A stretch of DNA of 64,000 nt, from NCBI GenBank assembly GCA_963772825.1, contig CAVYYX010000002.1:10026-74025 (forward strand). The letters run 5' to 3'. This document shows positions 20,085 through 29,720 of this stretch, one piece after another. Each line of letters begins with the position of its first letter. Position 1 is the first letter of the stretch. The notes under the pieces are model-generated. The model made no database searches, was not told the origin of the DNA, and saw only the letters and a program-made list of their open reading frames with translations. Position numbers and translations under genes: made by a program. The DNA is from Desertimonas sp963772825 (GTDB taxonomy: Bacteria > Actinomycetota > Acidimicrobiia > Acidimicrobiales > Ilumatobacteraceae).

Positions 20085-23000
20085 TCATGCCATCACCTCG
20101 AAGGCCTCGATGACCTTGAGACCGCCGAGGGCGGCGTGCTGGGCGGCGAGCGTCGGTGACAGCTTGGCCTGGTCGATGAGGCTGGCCGCTTCGCTGAACG
20201 TGCCGGGGGCGACGAGGGCCAGCGGGGGCTCGGACACGGTGACGGTGTCGGTGACGTCGACGCGGCGCTCGCGGAACGCCCGCTCCGACCGGGCGGCGGC
20301 GCCGAGCTTCGACGCCTCGACGGCGCCGTCGTGAGCGACGATCATCGGGCCGATCCTGACGAACGTCCACTTCGTGATCACACCCTGCGGCTCGGGGTCG
20401 AGGCGCACCGTCTCGAACGACGCCTTGACGTCGCGACCGAGGGCGTCGGGGGCGACCGGATGGGTGGTGCCGACGACGACGCCGCTGCGGAACGGCTCGA
20501 AGACCTTGCCGGTGAGCCGCTCCTCGTCGGACAGCTCCATGAACTGGCCGCGGGCGAACGACTCGGTGGTCGCCTCGAAGCTCGCCTGCGGACTGTCGTT
20601 GACGAGGACCCGCTCGACCCCGACGGTCGCCGGACCGCCGGCGAGCTTCTTCGTGCCGAGGCGATCGATCGTCAGGTCGAAGGGGACGGCCTTCTGGCGG
20701 ATCGCCAGCCGACCGAGCGGGTGGGCGAGCTTGTCGGTTCCCTTGGCGGGCGCCAACGTCACCGGGCTCGCACCGCTCACCGGTCCTTCCGGCGTGAGGT
20801 TGTCGGGGTTGCCCAGCTCGGCGGTGAGCGCCGCGCTCAGCGACGTCGTTCCGGTGTCGGCGGCCTCGACCTCGCCCCAACTCTCCTCGAACGGCACGGT
20901 CTTGTCCCACCACAGGATCGAGAAGCTGAACTCGCCCTTGATCCGCCAGCGGTCCGGACCCTCCAGCGTGGCCGTGACGCCGACGGAGGCGAGCGTCTCG
21001 CCGAACGCCTTGACCTTGGCCTTGAACTCGACGTCGACCAGGAAGTAGAAGCGCGGCGACAGATAGAGGAGTGCGTCGAAGCCCAGCGACGCCTCGATGC
21101 CGGCGACGCCGAAGTCGGCGACGATGCTCGTCTTGAACCCGGCCTGCACGGAGTTCGGGGTGACGGCGAAGTACAGCTCGTTGGACATCTTGACGGGGCC
21201 GATGCCGAAGCTGACGCGCAGCCGGTCGAGTTGCTTGGGGACCCGCGCCGGGAGCCCCTCGTACTTCGGGTGGAAGCCGCCGGCGGAGAGGATGAAGCTC
21301 GGATCGGCGCCGAACTGGGCGGCGATCAGCAGCTCGCCGGCGAGGTCGAGCTTGGCGAAGTGCTCGATGCCGACGAACGAGTCGCGCAGCCGGGCACGGA
21401 TCAGCAGGAACTCGGTGTCGCAGTCGTAGAAGCCGACGACGTCGATGAGCAGCTTGAGGATCGCCGGCGCCTTGGTCTCCTTCGGCGGCATCTGCACGAG
21501 GACCTGACCGACGACGATGACCTTCGACAGGGCCATCGGACCGCCGCCGAGGGCGTTGCGGATGTCGAGGATCACGCCGAGGCGGACGTAGACGATCGGC
21601 GGCTGGGAGAAGCTCAGCTCGAGCATCGGACCGACGAGGAAGTTGCCCGCCTTGACCGGGAACAGCGTGCGGTACCGGTTGATGATCCGTGGGGCGTCGG
21701 CGACCGGATTCTCGGGGAACAGGATGTCGTCGAGCGCTCCGGTGCGCATCCCGGCGGTCAGCGCATCGACGTCGGCGGTGTGGTGGAGGCCGACCATCCC
21801 GCCGAGCCCGGTCCAGAAGATGCCGAAGGCGATGTGGATGTTGAACTGCCCGAACACGAACAGCAGCAGCGACCAACCGTCGGAGCCGTCGGGGCGCTTC
21901 GTCGACAGCAGCCCGATCGCCTTGATCGAGAACGTCAGGAACTTGAGCTCGAGCGCTCCGGCGTACTCGCCGCGCTCGGCGTCGATGAACAGGTAGCCGC
22001 CGCCCTTCACCACGCCGGCGTCGAGGACGAGGCCGATGCCTTTCGGCGGGGCGAAGGCGACGAGGTCGGTCAGGCGGTCGGCGTCGGCCGATTCGAGCTC
22101 GTGCAGCTTGAGGGTCAGGCCGATGCGATCGATCGAGGCGGCGAACGGCCCGAGCGTGAGCGAGAAGCCGCCGCGCAGGTCGACTGCGAGTTCCGGTTGG
22201 AACTTCAGCTCGAGCTCGAGGAACTGGATCGTGAAGACCCCGAACAGCGACGCCGAGACGGGCAGGTTGACCTTGATTCCGGACCCGCCCTCGAAGCGAA
22301 TGCCGTCGACGGTGTCGGCGAGCATGGCGATCTCGAACGGGACTTCGATGTTCCCGCCCGGGAGTTGGCGCAGGAAGCTGTCGGCCTTGCCGAGGGCGAC
22401 GACGAGCTTCGCCTTGCGGACGCCGAGGCGGAACGCGGCCCGATCGGCGCCCACCTCGACGCCGTAGGCCAGGGCACCGATCTGCAGCCGCGACGAGTCG
22501 GCGGTACCGATGATCAGAGCGGGCGCGTCGACCGGCGTCGTGTCGCCGCGCTTTGGTTCGGCGGAGATGCGGATCGAGGGGGCGAAGTTCGCGACGACCT
22601 GCGGGTCGCTGGCGATCAGGAGGCCGAACTGGCCGGCGCCGACGAGCTCCATCGTGTACGTCGTGGGGCCGAGATCGGTGGCGAACTGGAACCCGACCGT
22701 CGTCGACACGAACAGGCCGGGTCCGCCGTGGGCCGCCGGCACGCCGATGAGCGTCAAGGCCGGACGGACGCCACCCAGCTCGTCGGCGTCGAGCACGACG
22801 GTCAGCGCCCGGCTGGCGATGACCGCCGCCTCGCCTTCGTCTTCGGGGTCGGGGTCCCAGCCGTAGATCACGTCGATGACGCCGCCGAGGGCGTCCCAGA
22901 AGGTGACGAAGAGGACGACGGTGACACCGCCGAGCATCGAGAACCGTTGGACCCATGCTTCGCCGTCGGCTGCCGTCGCTTCGCCGCGCACGAGCTTGGT

Positions 23001-23462
23001 GAGCTTGGCCTGGTCGATCTGGAGGAGCGTCTCCTCGTCCTCGGTCACGAGGTTGGCGATCTGCACGAGGGAGTAGGCGGCCGGGTTGCGGACGCGCAGC
23101 ACGTCGAGCGACCACACCTTGAACAGCATCCAGAACAACGTTCGAGCGTCGACGCCGTCGGTCTTCACGGCGTCGACGAACGTCATCACCGTGTCGACGG
23201 TCGCCTTGATGTCGGCGATGACGGCGAGCAGCGCCGCTTCGTCGACGTCCTGCTTGGCGGCGAACGCCTCGAGGCGCGCCTTGGCCGCCGGATCGGCGGG
23301 CGTCGGCGTCGCCGGGTTGGTGGCGTCGAGGCCGAGGTCGTCCTTGAACTCGGCGGCCAGCTCGGGATCGCCGAACGTCTCCTCGACCCACTCCTGGAAG
23401 TCCTTGGCGACGGTGGCGACCTTCTGGAAGAAGCTCTTCTTCTTCTTGGGAGCATCAGGCAT
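20085..23462 (-). CDS. DUF6603-like large protein (1125 aa)
   Basis: Intact frame starting MPDAPKKKKSFFQKVATVAKDF (Lys-rich, no signal peptide). One strongly hydrophobic stretch lies near residues 175-200 (VTVVLFVTFWDALGGVIDVIYG). The long central region is a succession of amphipathic beta strands. It ends in the block VAGIEASLGFDALLYLSPRF and YFLVDVEFKAKVKAFG (about residues 780-820), then GPDRWRIKGEFSFSILWWDKTVPF. I recognise the FDALLYLSP-FYF pattern from DUF6603-type proteins, which are large, uncharacterised and scattered in bacteria and fungi; the family name is from memory. Its start overlaps the stop of the PhoD-like gene by 8 bp, showing tight coupling. Function unknown. Confidence 0.7.
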   Translation of the reverse strand: MPDAPKKKKSFFQKVATVAKDFQEWVEETFGDPELAAEFKDDLGLDATNPATPTPADPAAKARLEAFAAKQDVDEAALLAVIADIKATVDTVMTFVDAVKTDGVDARTLFWMLFKVWSLDVLRVRNPAAYSLVQIANLVTEDEETLLQIDQAKLTKLVRGEATAADGEAWVQRFSMLGGVTVVLFVTFWDALGGVIDVIYGWDPDPEDEGEAAVIASRALTVVLDADELGGVRPALTLIGVPAAHGGPGLFVSTTVGFQFATDLGPTTYTMELVGAGQFGLLIASDPQVVANFAPSIRISAEPKRGDTTPVDAPALIIGTADSSRLQIGALAYGVEVGADRAAFRLGVRKAKLVVALGKADSFLRQLPGGNIEVPFEIAMLADTVDGIRFEGGSGIKVNLPVSASLFGVFTIQFLELELKFQPELAVDLRGGFSLTLGPFAASIDRIGLTLKLHELESADADRLTDLVAFAPPKGIGLVLDAGVVKGGGYLFIDAERGEYAGALELKFLTFSIKAIGLLSTKRPDGSDGWSLLLFVFGQFNIHIAFGIFWTGLGGMVGLHHTADVDALTAGMRTGALDDILFPENPVADAPRIINRYRTLFPVKAGNFLVGPMLELSFSQPPIVYVRLGVILDIRNALGGGPMALSKVIVVGQVLVQMPPKETKAPAILKLLIDVVGFYDCDTEFLLIRARLRDSFVGIEHFAKLDLAGELLIAAQFGADPSFILSAGGFHPKYEGLPARVPKQLDRLRVSFGIGPVKMSNELYFAVTPNSVQAGFKTSIVADFGVAGIEASLGFDALLYLSPRFYFLVDVEFKAKVKAFGETLASVGVTATLEGPDRWRIKGEFSFSILWWDKTVPFEESWGEVEAADTGTTSLSAALTAELGNPDNLTPEGPVSGASPVTLAPAKGTDKLAHPLGRLAIRQKAVPFDLTIDRLGTKKLAGGPATVGVERVLVNDSPQASFEATTESFARGQFMELSDEERLTGKVFEPFRSGVVVGTTHPVAPDALGRDVKASFETVRLDPEPQGVITKWTFVRIGPMIVAHDGAVEASKLGAAARSERAFRERRVDVTDTVTVSEPPLALVAPGTFSEAASLIDQAKLSPTLAAQHAALGGLKVIEAFEVMA

Positions 23463-25955
23463 CGGCGACCACCTCGAGCTGTGGTGGGTCGAGCGTCGGG
23501 ACGGCGGTCAGCGACGTCTGATGGCGGGTCATCGGCGCACCCTCGGTGGAGTTGGGACCGTCGGTCGACCACAGTTCGTGGACGACGAACTGCTCGGCGC
23601 CGACCGTCTCGAAGCGGACGATGCCGATGTTCGTGCGGAACACGAGCAGGCGCAGCAGCTCGGTGGTGCTCAACGCGAGCTCGACGTGCTTGGCGGCGAT
23701 CTGGTTGTAGCTCTCCATCGCCGCGCTCGGGTTGAAGTCGGGCAGCTCGGGCGGCTGCCGGTCGGGCCGCACGGTCTGGGCGCGCGGCGTGTCGTCGCGC
23801 AACCCGGTGAGCCGCCACCGCCAGTCCGGCGGCTTGTCGGCGGGCACCGTGGTGCCGGCCGGCCACCCGGTGGCGGGCAACAGGCTGGGGGTGCGGCGCA
23901 TTCGGCTACGCCGGGCCGGCGAGATCTTGCCGCCGGACGGGACGACGATCGGCGCCTTCTGCTTCCAGGCGAGGCGTTCGAAGGGGATGCCGCGGAGCAG
24001 CTGCTGGCTGAACCGGGCGGCGCGGATCGCGGCACGCAGGTTGCCCGGGGCGATGTTGCGCGACCCCGACGACGTCAGCTGGACGATGCGCGAGTCGACC
24101 GTCGGGTCGGCGCCGTTCCAGAAGTCGAGCGCCAGGCTCGACGAGAAGTGCACGTCACCGGAGAGGATGATCGCCTTGGTGTAGGTGCCGAGCCGTTGGA
24201 TCATCGTCTCGAGGGTGTCCTCGTCCATCCCCCAGCCCTCGACGTCGCGCCCTCGTTGCCGGTGATCGGCGGACCGTTGAGGTCGCCCTTGGCCTTCTCC
24301 TTGACGTTCGCCTTGAAGTCGCCGATCTTGGCGGCGAGCGGCTGGATCAGCGTGTCGAAGATGCGCGGCATGAGCACCGGGTTCGGCGACACGACGACGA
24401 GCAGCTCTCGTCCGTCGGTGAGCGGCCCGGCGGGGAGTTGGGCGTCGAGGCTCCCGCCGAGCAGTTTGGGCGGCCCGAGGCGGCCCTTGAACGTGCGCTT
24501 CGTGCGCGTGTCGAGGACGCGCACGAGGTGGCGCGGGCCGGGCACGCTGTAGTGGAAGGAGACCTGCGTGTCCTTCCCGGCCTCGACGAGGCCGAGGAGC
24601 GGCTCCAGCTTGGCGATCGTCGCCGGGCTGATCGCCCGCTCGGTGCCGACCGCCTGCAGCGCGTCGAGGAGCTCCTCGTTCTTCGGTTTCGGCGCGGCGC
24701 CTTCGTGGCTGAACCCCGCCGGGTCGTTGCCCCACGCCTGGCACAGGGCGTAGGCCATGTAGGCGTTGCGCACGACGGCGCGCCCGAACGGGGCGGTGAC
24801 CACGCGGCTGCGCCAGCTCTGCGACAGGTACCAGTCGTCGGTGACCTCGTGGTCGTCGAAGATCATGTACGTCGGGATGTTGGCGAGGGCCCGGGCGACC
24901 CTCGGGAGGGCGGCGGCGAAGACCTTGACGTTCTCCATCTCGCCGAGGTAGCCGCGCTTGGGGCTGGTGCTGCCTTGGCGCGCCTTCTTCCACTTCTTCG
25001 TCGGGTCGGACTCGGTCGGGTCGTCGACTTCGGCGAATTCGGCCTCCCAGTCCTGGAGGTGGTTGGCCGCGACCTTCGGCGACGGGACGAACACGGCTTC
25101 GGGGGGATCGAGCGGACGCCACAGACGGGGACTCCACGACAACAGGTGGAGGGCGACGAACTCGCCGTACGACAAGAGGTGGCTCATCCCGTCGCTGGTC
25201 GTGAAGCGACCGATCTCGCGGACGAGATGGCGCCGGCGCATCGGTGGGAACTCGGTCGTGTCGACGTTGACGTTGTTGTTGTCGATCGGCAGCGTCTCGG
25301 TGAAGCCGAGCAGCTCCCGGCCGATCTCGTTGATCTGGCGGAGCAAGCAGTCACCGAGGTCGTCGGCATAGATCTGGTCGCCGGTGAGGAAGAGCTGCTG
25401 CGGGCGGCCGGCGATGTCCGTTCGGTTGTCCTTGACGATGTCGTCGAGGTAGGCCGTCGCCTCGGGGCTGTCGTGGTTCGTGCGCCGGCACGACGCGTGG
25501 GCGAGGCACAGGTCGGTGAGCACCGCGGCGGGCGTGGCGAACGACGGGAGCCGATCGAGCTCGTAGCCGAGGGCGAGGTGCAACGGTGCCGACGGGTCGA
25601 CGCCCGGCAAGCGACTCTCGGCCTTCTCGTCCTCGAGCAGCTTCAGCGTCAGCAGGTTCTGGTTGTCGATCGTGACGTCGTAGCTGTGGATCGTGCCGGG
25701 GGCGATGACCGTGCCTTCGGCCTTCGCCGTGACGACGGCGACGTGCAGGTTGGCGCCGAACGGACGTGTCGACACCGTCCCCGACGCGACGACCGGGGCG
25801 TTGCCCTCGACCGCTCGCGGACCTGTGGAGCGCTGCGACCCTGCCCACACCGTCAGGTCGACCTGGGCGGCGTCTCGCAGCGCGATCCACACCGACACCG
25901 AGTCGCCGGCGACACGGCGCAGGATGGGTCCGGCGAGGACCACCGGGAGCGCCAT
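23455..25955 (-). CDS. PhoD-like metallophosphodiesterase, one frameshift
   Basis: First gene of the minus-strand operon. The N-terminus MALPVVLAGPILRRVAGDSV begins a beta-sandwich domain typical of PhoD-like hydrolases. Catalytic motifs follow: FLTGDQIYADDLGD (about residue 190), YMIFDDHEVTDDWY (about 370) and, after a frame change near 24250 (NEGA to DVEGWGMDEDTLE), IILSGDVHFSSSLAL. These are the metal-binding GDQ, DDHE and GDVH signatures of the PhoD superfamily. The joined length is about 833 residues, long for the family, with a C-terminal extension ending PQLEVVADA. No Tat or Sec signal is present, so it probably acts inside the cell, unlike classical PhoD. Its stop overlaps the DUF6603-like gene. 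Confidence 0.85.
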
Positions 25956-26036
25956 TGGCTACCGTCCGATCTCGAACATCGGGCGGAGAGTCTGGTGCGC
26001 CGACGCGATCCGTGCGCCGCAATTTCTCCCGGAACG

Positions 26037-26069
26037 GATCCGGGGGACCGTCGGTCGGTCCCCCGGATC
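26037..26069. terminator. Palindrome between divergent operons
   Basis: Perfect 14-bp stem GATCCGGGGGACCG / CGGTCCCCCGGATC, loop TCGGT, followed on the plus strand by GATTTGTT. It lies between divergent genes, so it cannot terminate either; it may be an insulator or a REP-like element. Confidence 0.45.
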
Positions 26070-26252
26070 GATTTGTTGCTCAGCCGGTGGTCGCCGGGGC
26101 GTCGGCCACCGCCTCCGTCATCGGGTCGTTGTGGGTGTACTCCGCATCGACCGAGGAATCCATCCGGGCGTCGGCAACGAAGGGTGTGAGACATCGCCGC
26201 CCGATGCACACCCGTGCCCGAAACCAGCGGCGTCGAGAGAGAGGAAGATGCC

Positions 26253-26561
26253 ATGACTCGCTGGACACGTCGTGATCTGTTGCGGGCGACCGCAGCCTCG
26301 GCCGCCGTGGCCGTGCCGACCGTCGCTCTGCACGGCAGCGCCGTCGGTGCCGCCGGCCGCTCTCCGGGAGGCGTCGGCGACGACGAGGCGGAGGCGTTCG
26401 ATGCCGCCGAGGTCACCGCCGCCGGTCCGTTGATGGTCTGCGTTCATGACGCCGCCGGCGGCGCCGTCTCGATCCTCCACGGGACCGAGGAGATCGTCGT
26501 CAAGGACCGGCGTCTCGTGTCGAGAATCGTCCGCGCCAAGTCCGGCGCCAAGAGGGCCTGA
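26253..26561 (+). CDS. Small Tat-exported protein
   Basis: 102 residues from ATG 26253. It begins MTRWTRRDLLRATAASAAVA, a textbook twin-arginine signal (RRDLLR) with an Ala-rich h-region and likely cleavage near ALHGSA. The mature part is about 70 residues, acidic then basic (EEIVVKDRRLVSRIVRAKSG), with no family I can name. The start is chosen because the Tat motif follows directly. It is 11 bp upstream of the DUF4331 gene and probably co-expressed, so it may be an exported accessory of that protein. Confidence 0.7.
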   Translation: MTRWTRRDLLRATAASAAVAVPTVALHGSAVGAAGRSPGGVGDDEAEAFDAAEVTAAGPLMVCVHDAAGGAVSILHGTEEIVVKDRRLVSRIVRAKSGAKRA

Positions 26562-26572
26562 AGGAGCTCGCC

Positions 26573-27970
26573 ATGTCATCCCACCGTGAAGCGCCGGAGA
26601 TCTCCAAGGATCCGGTTGCCGACAGCACCGACACCTATGCGTTCGTCAGCACGCACCCCGACGAGGCCGGAACGGTCACGCTGATCACCAACTACATCCC
26701 CGCCCAGGCGCCGGCCGGCGGCCCGAACTTCTACGAGTTCGGTGACGACGTGCTGTACCGCATCAACGTCGACAACAACGGCGACGGCTGGCCCGACGTG
26801 ACGTTCGAGTTCACCTTCCCGACCGAGTCGCGCAAGCCGAGCTTCCTCTACAACACGGGGCCGATCGAGGCGCTCGACAGCGACAACCTCAACCGTCGCC
26901 AGTTCGCCAACGTCACCGAGGTGCGCGGCATCAACCGCACCGTTCTCGGCGAGGGGCTGCTGCTCCCACCGTGCAACATCGGGCCACGCTCCACGCCGAA
27001 CTATGCCGACCTCGCCAACTCGGCGATCTACGACCTCGGGGGTGGGGTCCGGTTCTTCGCCGGCCAGCGCCTCGACGGTTTCTACGTCGACCTCGGGTCG
27101 ATCTTCGACCTCGGCGCCCTGCGGCCGTTCCAGGACCTCCACCTGATCCCCCTGCCGGCCAACCCGACGCCGGCGAACGACGGGTTCAACTCGCTACGGG
27201 CCACCAACGTCCACACGATCGCCATCCAGGTGCCGATCGAGCGGCTCACCGCCGACGGCACCGCGCCGACCGATCGCATGGCGGCTTCCTCGGTGATCGG
27301 CGTGTGGGCCTCGGCGCACCGCCAGAAGGGGCGCTACAGCGACGAGACCACGACGACCACCTCGGGCCCGTACACGCAGGTGTCGCGGCTGGGCAACCCG
27401 CTCGTCAACGAGGTGCTCATCCCCATCGACCTCAAGGACACGTGGAACAAGACACGGCCGAGCGACGACGCGCAGTTCAGCCAGTACCTCGCCAGGCCCG
27501 AGCTGGCCACGTTGCTGCCCGTGCTGTACCCCGACGTGTTCCCGAACCTGGCCGCCCTCGACGCCGACCGGGCCGACATCCTGGCGATCCTCCACACCGG
27601 CGTCCCCGCCGGGCTGATCGACGGGTTCCAGAACTTCACCGGAACGACCGAGGCGGACATGCTGCGACTCAACGTGGCGATCCAGCCGAATCCCGCGCCG
27701 AACATCAACGGCGTGCTGGCCCTCGACCTCGCCGGCTTCCCGAACGGGCGCCGGGTGTACGACAACATCGTCGCCATCGAGCTGCGGGCCGTCGCCGGGG
27801 TCACCTATCCCCTCGTCGACAACTCGTACACCCCCGACGCCGCCGCCGGTGCGCTGTTCGACCTCGTCGACACCGAGCTGCCGTGGAACGTCAGCTACCT
27901 CGACCGGTTCCCGTACCTCGACCATCCGGTCAGCGGTTTCGACGTTCAGGCGCCCTCGGTGGCGAGTTGA
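26573..27970 (+). CDS. DUF4331 family protein
   Basis: 465 residues beginning MSSHREAPEISKDPVADSTD, with TYAFVSTHPDEAGTVTLITN and YIPAQAPAGGPNFYEFGDD. This is the diagnostic start of DUF4331 proteins (SSHREAP..DP.AD.TD.YAF). The length is typical. Later blocks NPLVNEVLIPIDLKDTWN and NGRRVYDNIVAIELRAVAG complete the family pattern. No signal peptide. The family has no established biochemical role. It is flanked by a Tat-signal protein (11 bp upstream) and a His-rich protein (8 bp downstream), which suggests a metal-related or envelope function, but this is inference only. Confidence 0.88.
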   Translation: MSSHREAPEISKDPVADSTDTYAFVSTHPDEAGTVTLITNYIPAQAPAGGPNFYEFGDDVLYRINVDNNGDGWPDVTFEFTFPTESRKPSFLYNTGPIEALDSDNLNRRQFANVTEVRGINRTVLGEGLLLPPCNIGPRSTPNYADLANSAIYDLGGGVRFFAGQRLDGFYVDLGSIFDLGALRPFQDLHLIPLPANPTPANDGFNSLRATNVHTIAIQVPIERLTADGTAPTDRMAASSVIGVWASAHRQKGRYSDETTTTTSGPYTQVSRLGNPLVNEVLIPIDLKDTWNKTRPSDDAQFSQYLARPELATLLPVLYPDVFPNLAALDADRADILAILHTGVPAGLIDGFQNFTGTTEADMLRLNVAIQPNPAPNINGVLALDLAGFPNGRRVYDNIVAIELRAVAGVTYPLVDNSYTPDAAAGALFDLVDTELPWNVSYLDRFPYLDHPVSGFDVQAPSVAS

Positions 27971-27978
27971 CCAGAGCG

Positions 27979-28329
27979 ATGAGCGGTCACCACCACCACG
28001 ATGACCACGCCCACGATGGCCACCATCACCACGGTCCCGCCGGTTCGGGACTGTCGGTGCTCGACATCGGCGGCGACGTCGGTGCCCTCGTCGCCACGAT
28101 GCCCCCCAGCGCGCTGGGCACGGAGCTGTTCGTCCGGCCCCTCGCCGAACCGACGACCACCGTGCACACCGGTGTGTGGGAGCGCCCCGACGCTGGGCCG
28201 GGCGTGACGGCGGCGGTCTTCCTCGAGCTGCGCGAGGGCACCTACGACGTGCTCGACGAGCACGGCGCCGTGGTCACCACGGTCGAGGTCCACGGTGGCA
28301 GCGTGGCCACCGTGGACCTCCGTCCCTGA
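27979..28329 (+). CDS. Histidine-rich small protein
   Basis: 116 residues. The first 18 are MSGHHHHDDHAHDGHHHH, a dense metal-binding-type stretch. The remainder (LSVLDIGGDVGALVATMPPS ... FLELREGTYDVLDEHGAVVTTVEVHGGSVATVDLRP) looks like a small beta domain. It starts 8 bp after the DUF4331 stop. His-rich termini usually bind Ni, Zn, Co or Cu; a chaperone or storage role is possible but unproven. Confidence 0.7.
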   Translation: MSGHHHHDDHAHDGHHHHGPAGSGLSVLDIGGDVGALVATMPPSALGTELFVRPLAEPTTTVHTGVWERPDAGPGVTAAVFLELREGTYDVLDEHGAVVTTVEVHGGSVATVDLRP

Positions 28330-28345
28330 CGGGCCAGCACCTCAC

Positions 28346-28395
28346 GTTCTGGGCGTAGATCCTTGCGAATTCCGCAGCGGATCTACGCCCGGAAC
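28346..28395. terminator. Hairpin after the DUF4331 operon
   Basis: GTTC-TGGGCGTAGATCC pairs with GGATCTACGCCC-GGAAC around a GAATTCC loop region. It lies 17 bp after the stop of the His-rich gene. Likely terminator; no U-tract. Confidence 0.5.
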
Positions 28396-28457
28396 GCGCT
28401 TGGTCGAGCAGGTGACATGAAAGCTGCGGGACTTGTAGGGCGCCTTCCTCTTGGTTG

Positions 28458-28471
28458 TAAGGTGCGCCTAA
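28458..28471 (+). promoter_or_regulatory. Possible iron-type operator
   Basis: Near-palindrome TAAGGTGCGCCTAA just upstream of the siderophore-type binding-protein gene. It loosely resembles one half of IdeR/DtxR boxes (TTAGG..CCTAA) but is shorter than the 19-bp consensus. Confidence 0.25.
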
Positions 28472-28482
28472 TGATTGCTGTA

Positions 28483-29547
28483 ATGCACCCCCGGCGAATG
28501 CTCCTGGCCATCTCCACGCTGTGTGTCGCACTGGCTGCGAGCACCGGTGCCGCCACGGCGGCGACCGACACGACCGCGCCGGGCTCGACGGAGCCGGCGA
28601 CCGACAACACAGGTGCTGGCGGTGAGGCCGCCTATCCCGTGACCATCGCTCACAAGTACGGCGAGACCACCGTCGAGGGGTTCCCGGAGCGCATCGCCGT
28701 CGTCGGGCTCCTCGAACAGGACGCCCTGATCGGCCTCGGCGTCGTGCCCGTCGCCACGACCGAGTGGTTCGGCGAGCACCCGGGTGCGGTGTGGCCGTGG
28801 GCAGCGGACGAGCTCGAGGCGCTCGGGGCCGAGCCTCCCGTGGTGGTCGGCGGGTCGGCGGAGATGAACTTCGAGAGCGTCGCCGCCCAGGATCCCGACC
28901 TCATCCTCGCCCTCTACTCCGGGCTCACCGCCGAGGACTACGAGCTGCTCTCGGCGATCGCCCCGACGATCGCCCAGCCGGGCGAGTACATCGACTACGG
29001 GATCCCGTGGGACGAGTTGACGCTGACGGTCGGGCAGGTCATCGGCAAGTCCGACGAGGCGGCCGCCCTCGTCGCCGACGTCGAGGCGCAGTTCGCCGCG
29101 GCCACTGAGGCGCATCCGGAGTTCGTCGGCGCCACGTCGGTGATGGCCACGCCGTACGAAGGGGTGTGGGTGTACGGACCCGAGGACGTTCGTGGCCGCT
29201 TTCTCACCGACCTCGGATTCGAGTTGCCCGCCGACCTCGCCGAGATCACCGGCGCCGAGTTCGGTGGCGATCTCAGTGACGAGCACCTCGACCTCCTCGA
29301 CGTCGACGTGGTCGTGTGGCTCGACGCCGTTGGTCTCGCCGAGCAGGCGCCGGCCAACTACACGTCGCTCGCCGTCCACCAAGAGGGCCGCGAGGTGTTC
29401 GTCGACAGCTTCGGCTCGACGCTCGGCGGCGCCACGTCATTCGTCACCGTGCTCAGCCTGCCGTACCTCATCGACGGGCTGACCCCGATGCTCGCCGCCG
29501 CGATCGACGGCGACACGGCAACCTCGGTACCCGCAACCGAGGAGTAA
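28483..29547 (+). CDS. Iron-siderophore-type ABC substrate-binding protein (FepB/FecB-like)
   Basis: 354 residues from ATG 28483 (MHPRRMLLAISTLCVALAAS), a Sec signal with likely cleavage after ATAA; ATG 28471 is an alternative. A Thr/Pro/Glu linker (TDTTAPGSTEPATDNT) precedes the Peripla_BP_2 domain. Typical signatures are PERIAVVGLLEQDALIGLGV, FESVAAQDPDLILAL and WLDAVGLAEQAPANYTSLAVHQEGREVFVD. Class III binding proteins of this kind deliver ferric siderophores, haem or cobalamin. No cognate permease or ATPase genes follow, so it must work with a transporter encoded elsewhere. Confidence 0.85.
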   Translation: MHPRRMLLAISTLCVALAASTGAATAATDTTAPGSTEPATDNTGAGGEAAYPVTIAHKYGETTVEGFPERIAVVGLLEQDALIGLGVVPVATTEWFGEHPGAVWPWAADELEALGAEPPVVVGGSAEMNFESVAAQDPDLILALYSGLTAEDYELLSAIAPTIAQPGEYIDYGIPWDELTLTVGQVIGKSDEAAALVADVEAQFAAATEAHPEFVGATSVMATPYEGVWVYGPEDVRGRFLTDLGFELPADLAEITGAEFGGDLSDEHLDLLDVDVVVWLDAVGLAEQAPANYTSLAVHQEGREVFVDSFGSTLGGATSFVTVLSLPYLIDGLTPMLAAAIDGDTATSVPATEE

Positions 29548-29557
29548 CGGTTCCGTT

Positions 29558-29578
29558 TGGGCGTCGGCGCGACGCCCA
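29558..29578 (+). terminator. Terminator after siderophore-binding protein
   Basis: 8-bp stem TGGGCGTC / GACGCCCA with loop GGCGC, 10 bp past the stop codon. Confidence 0.5.
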
Positions 29579-29720
29579 GGGTTGGTGATGAGCCTCACCA
29601 CGATTCTCCCGCCGAATTTCGGTCACTACTGTCCGGTTTTCGGCGCCGGAATCGCGTCGCGGCCCGTCGCGGTAATCTTCGGCAGTCCACGGTCCGGTCC
29701 GCCGTTGGGGGGTTGACCAC

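Noticed and set aside
16256..23735. Very long plus-strand open frames (for example 16256-20113 and 20331-23735)
   Set aside because: They lie opposite the large minus-strand genes, have Arg/Asp/His-rich low-complexity translations without family motifs, and are GC-rich antisense shadows.
28458..28471. Strong IdeR/DtxR iron box
   Set aside because: Only half resembles the consensus and the palindrome is too short; kept only as a low-confidence site.
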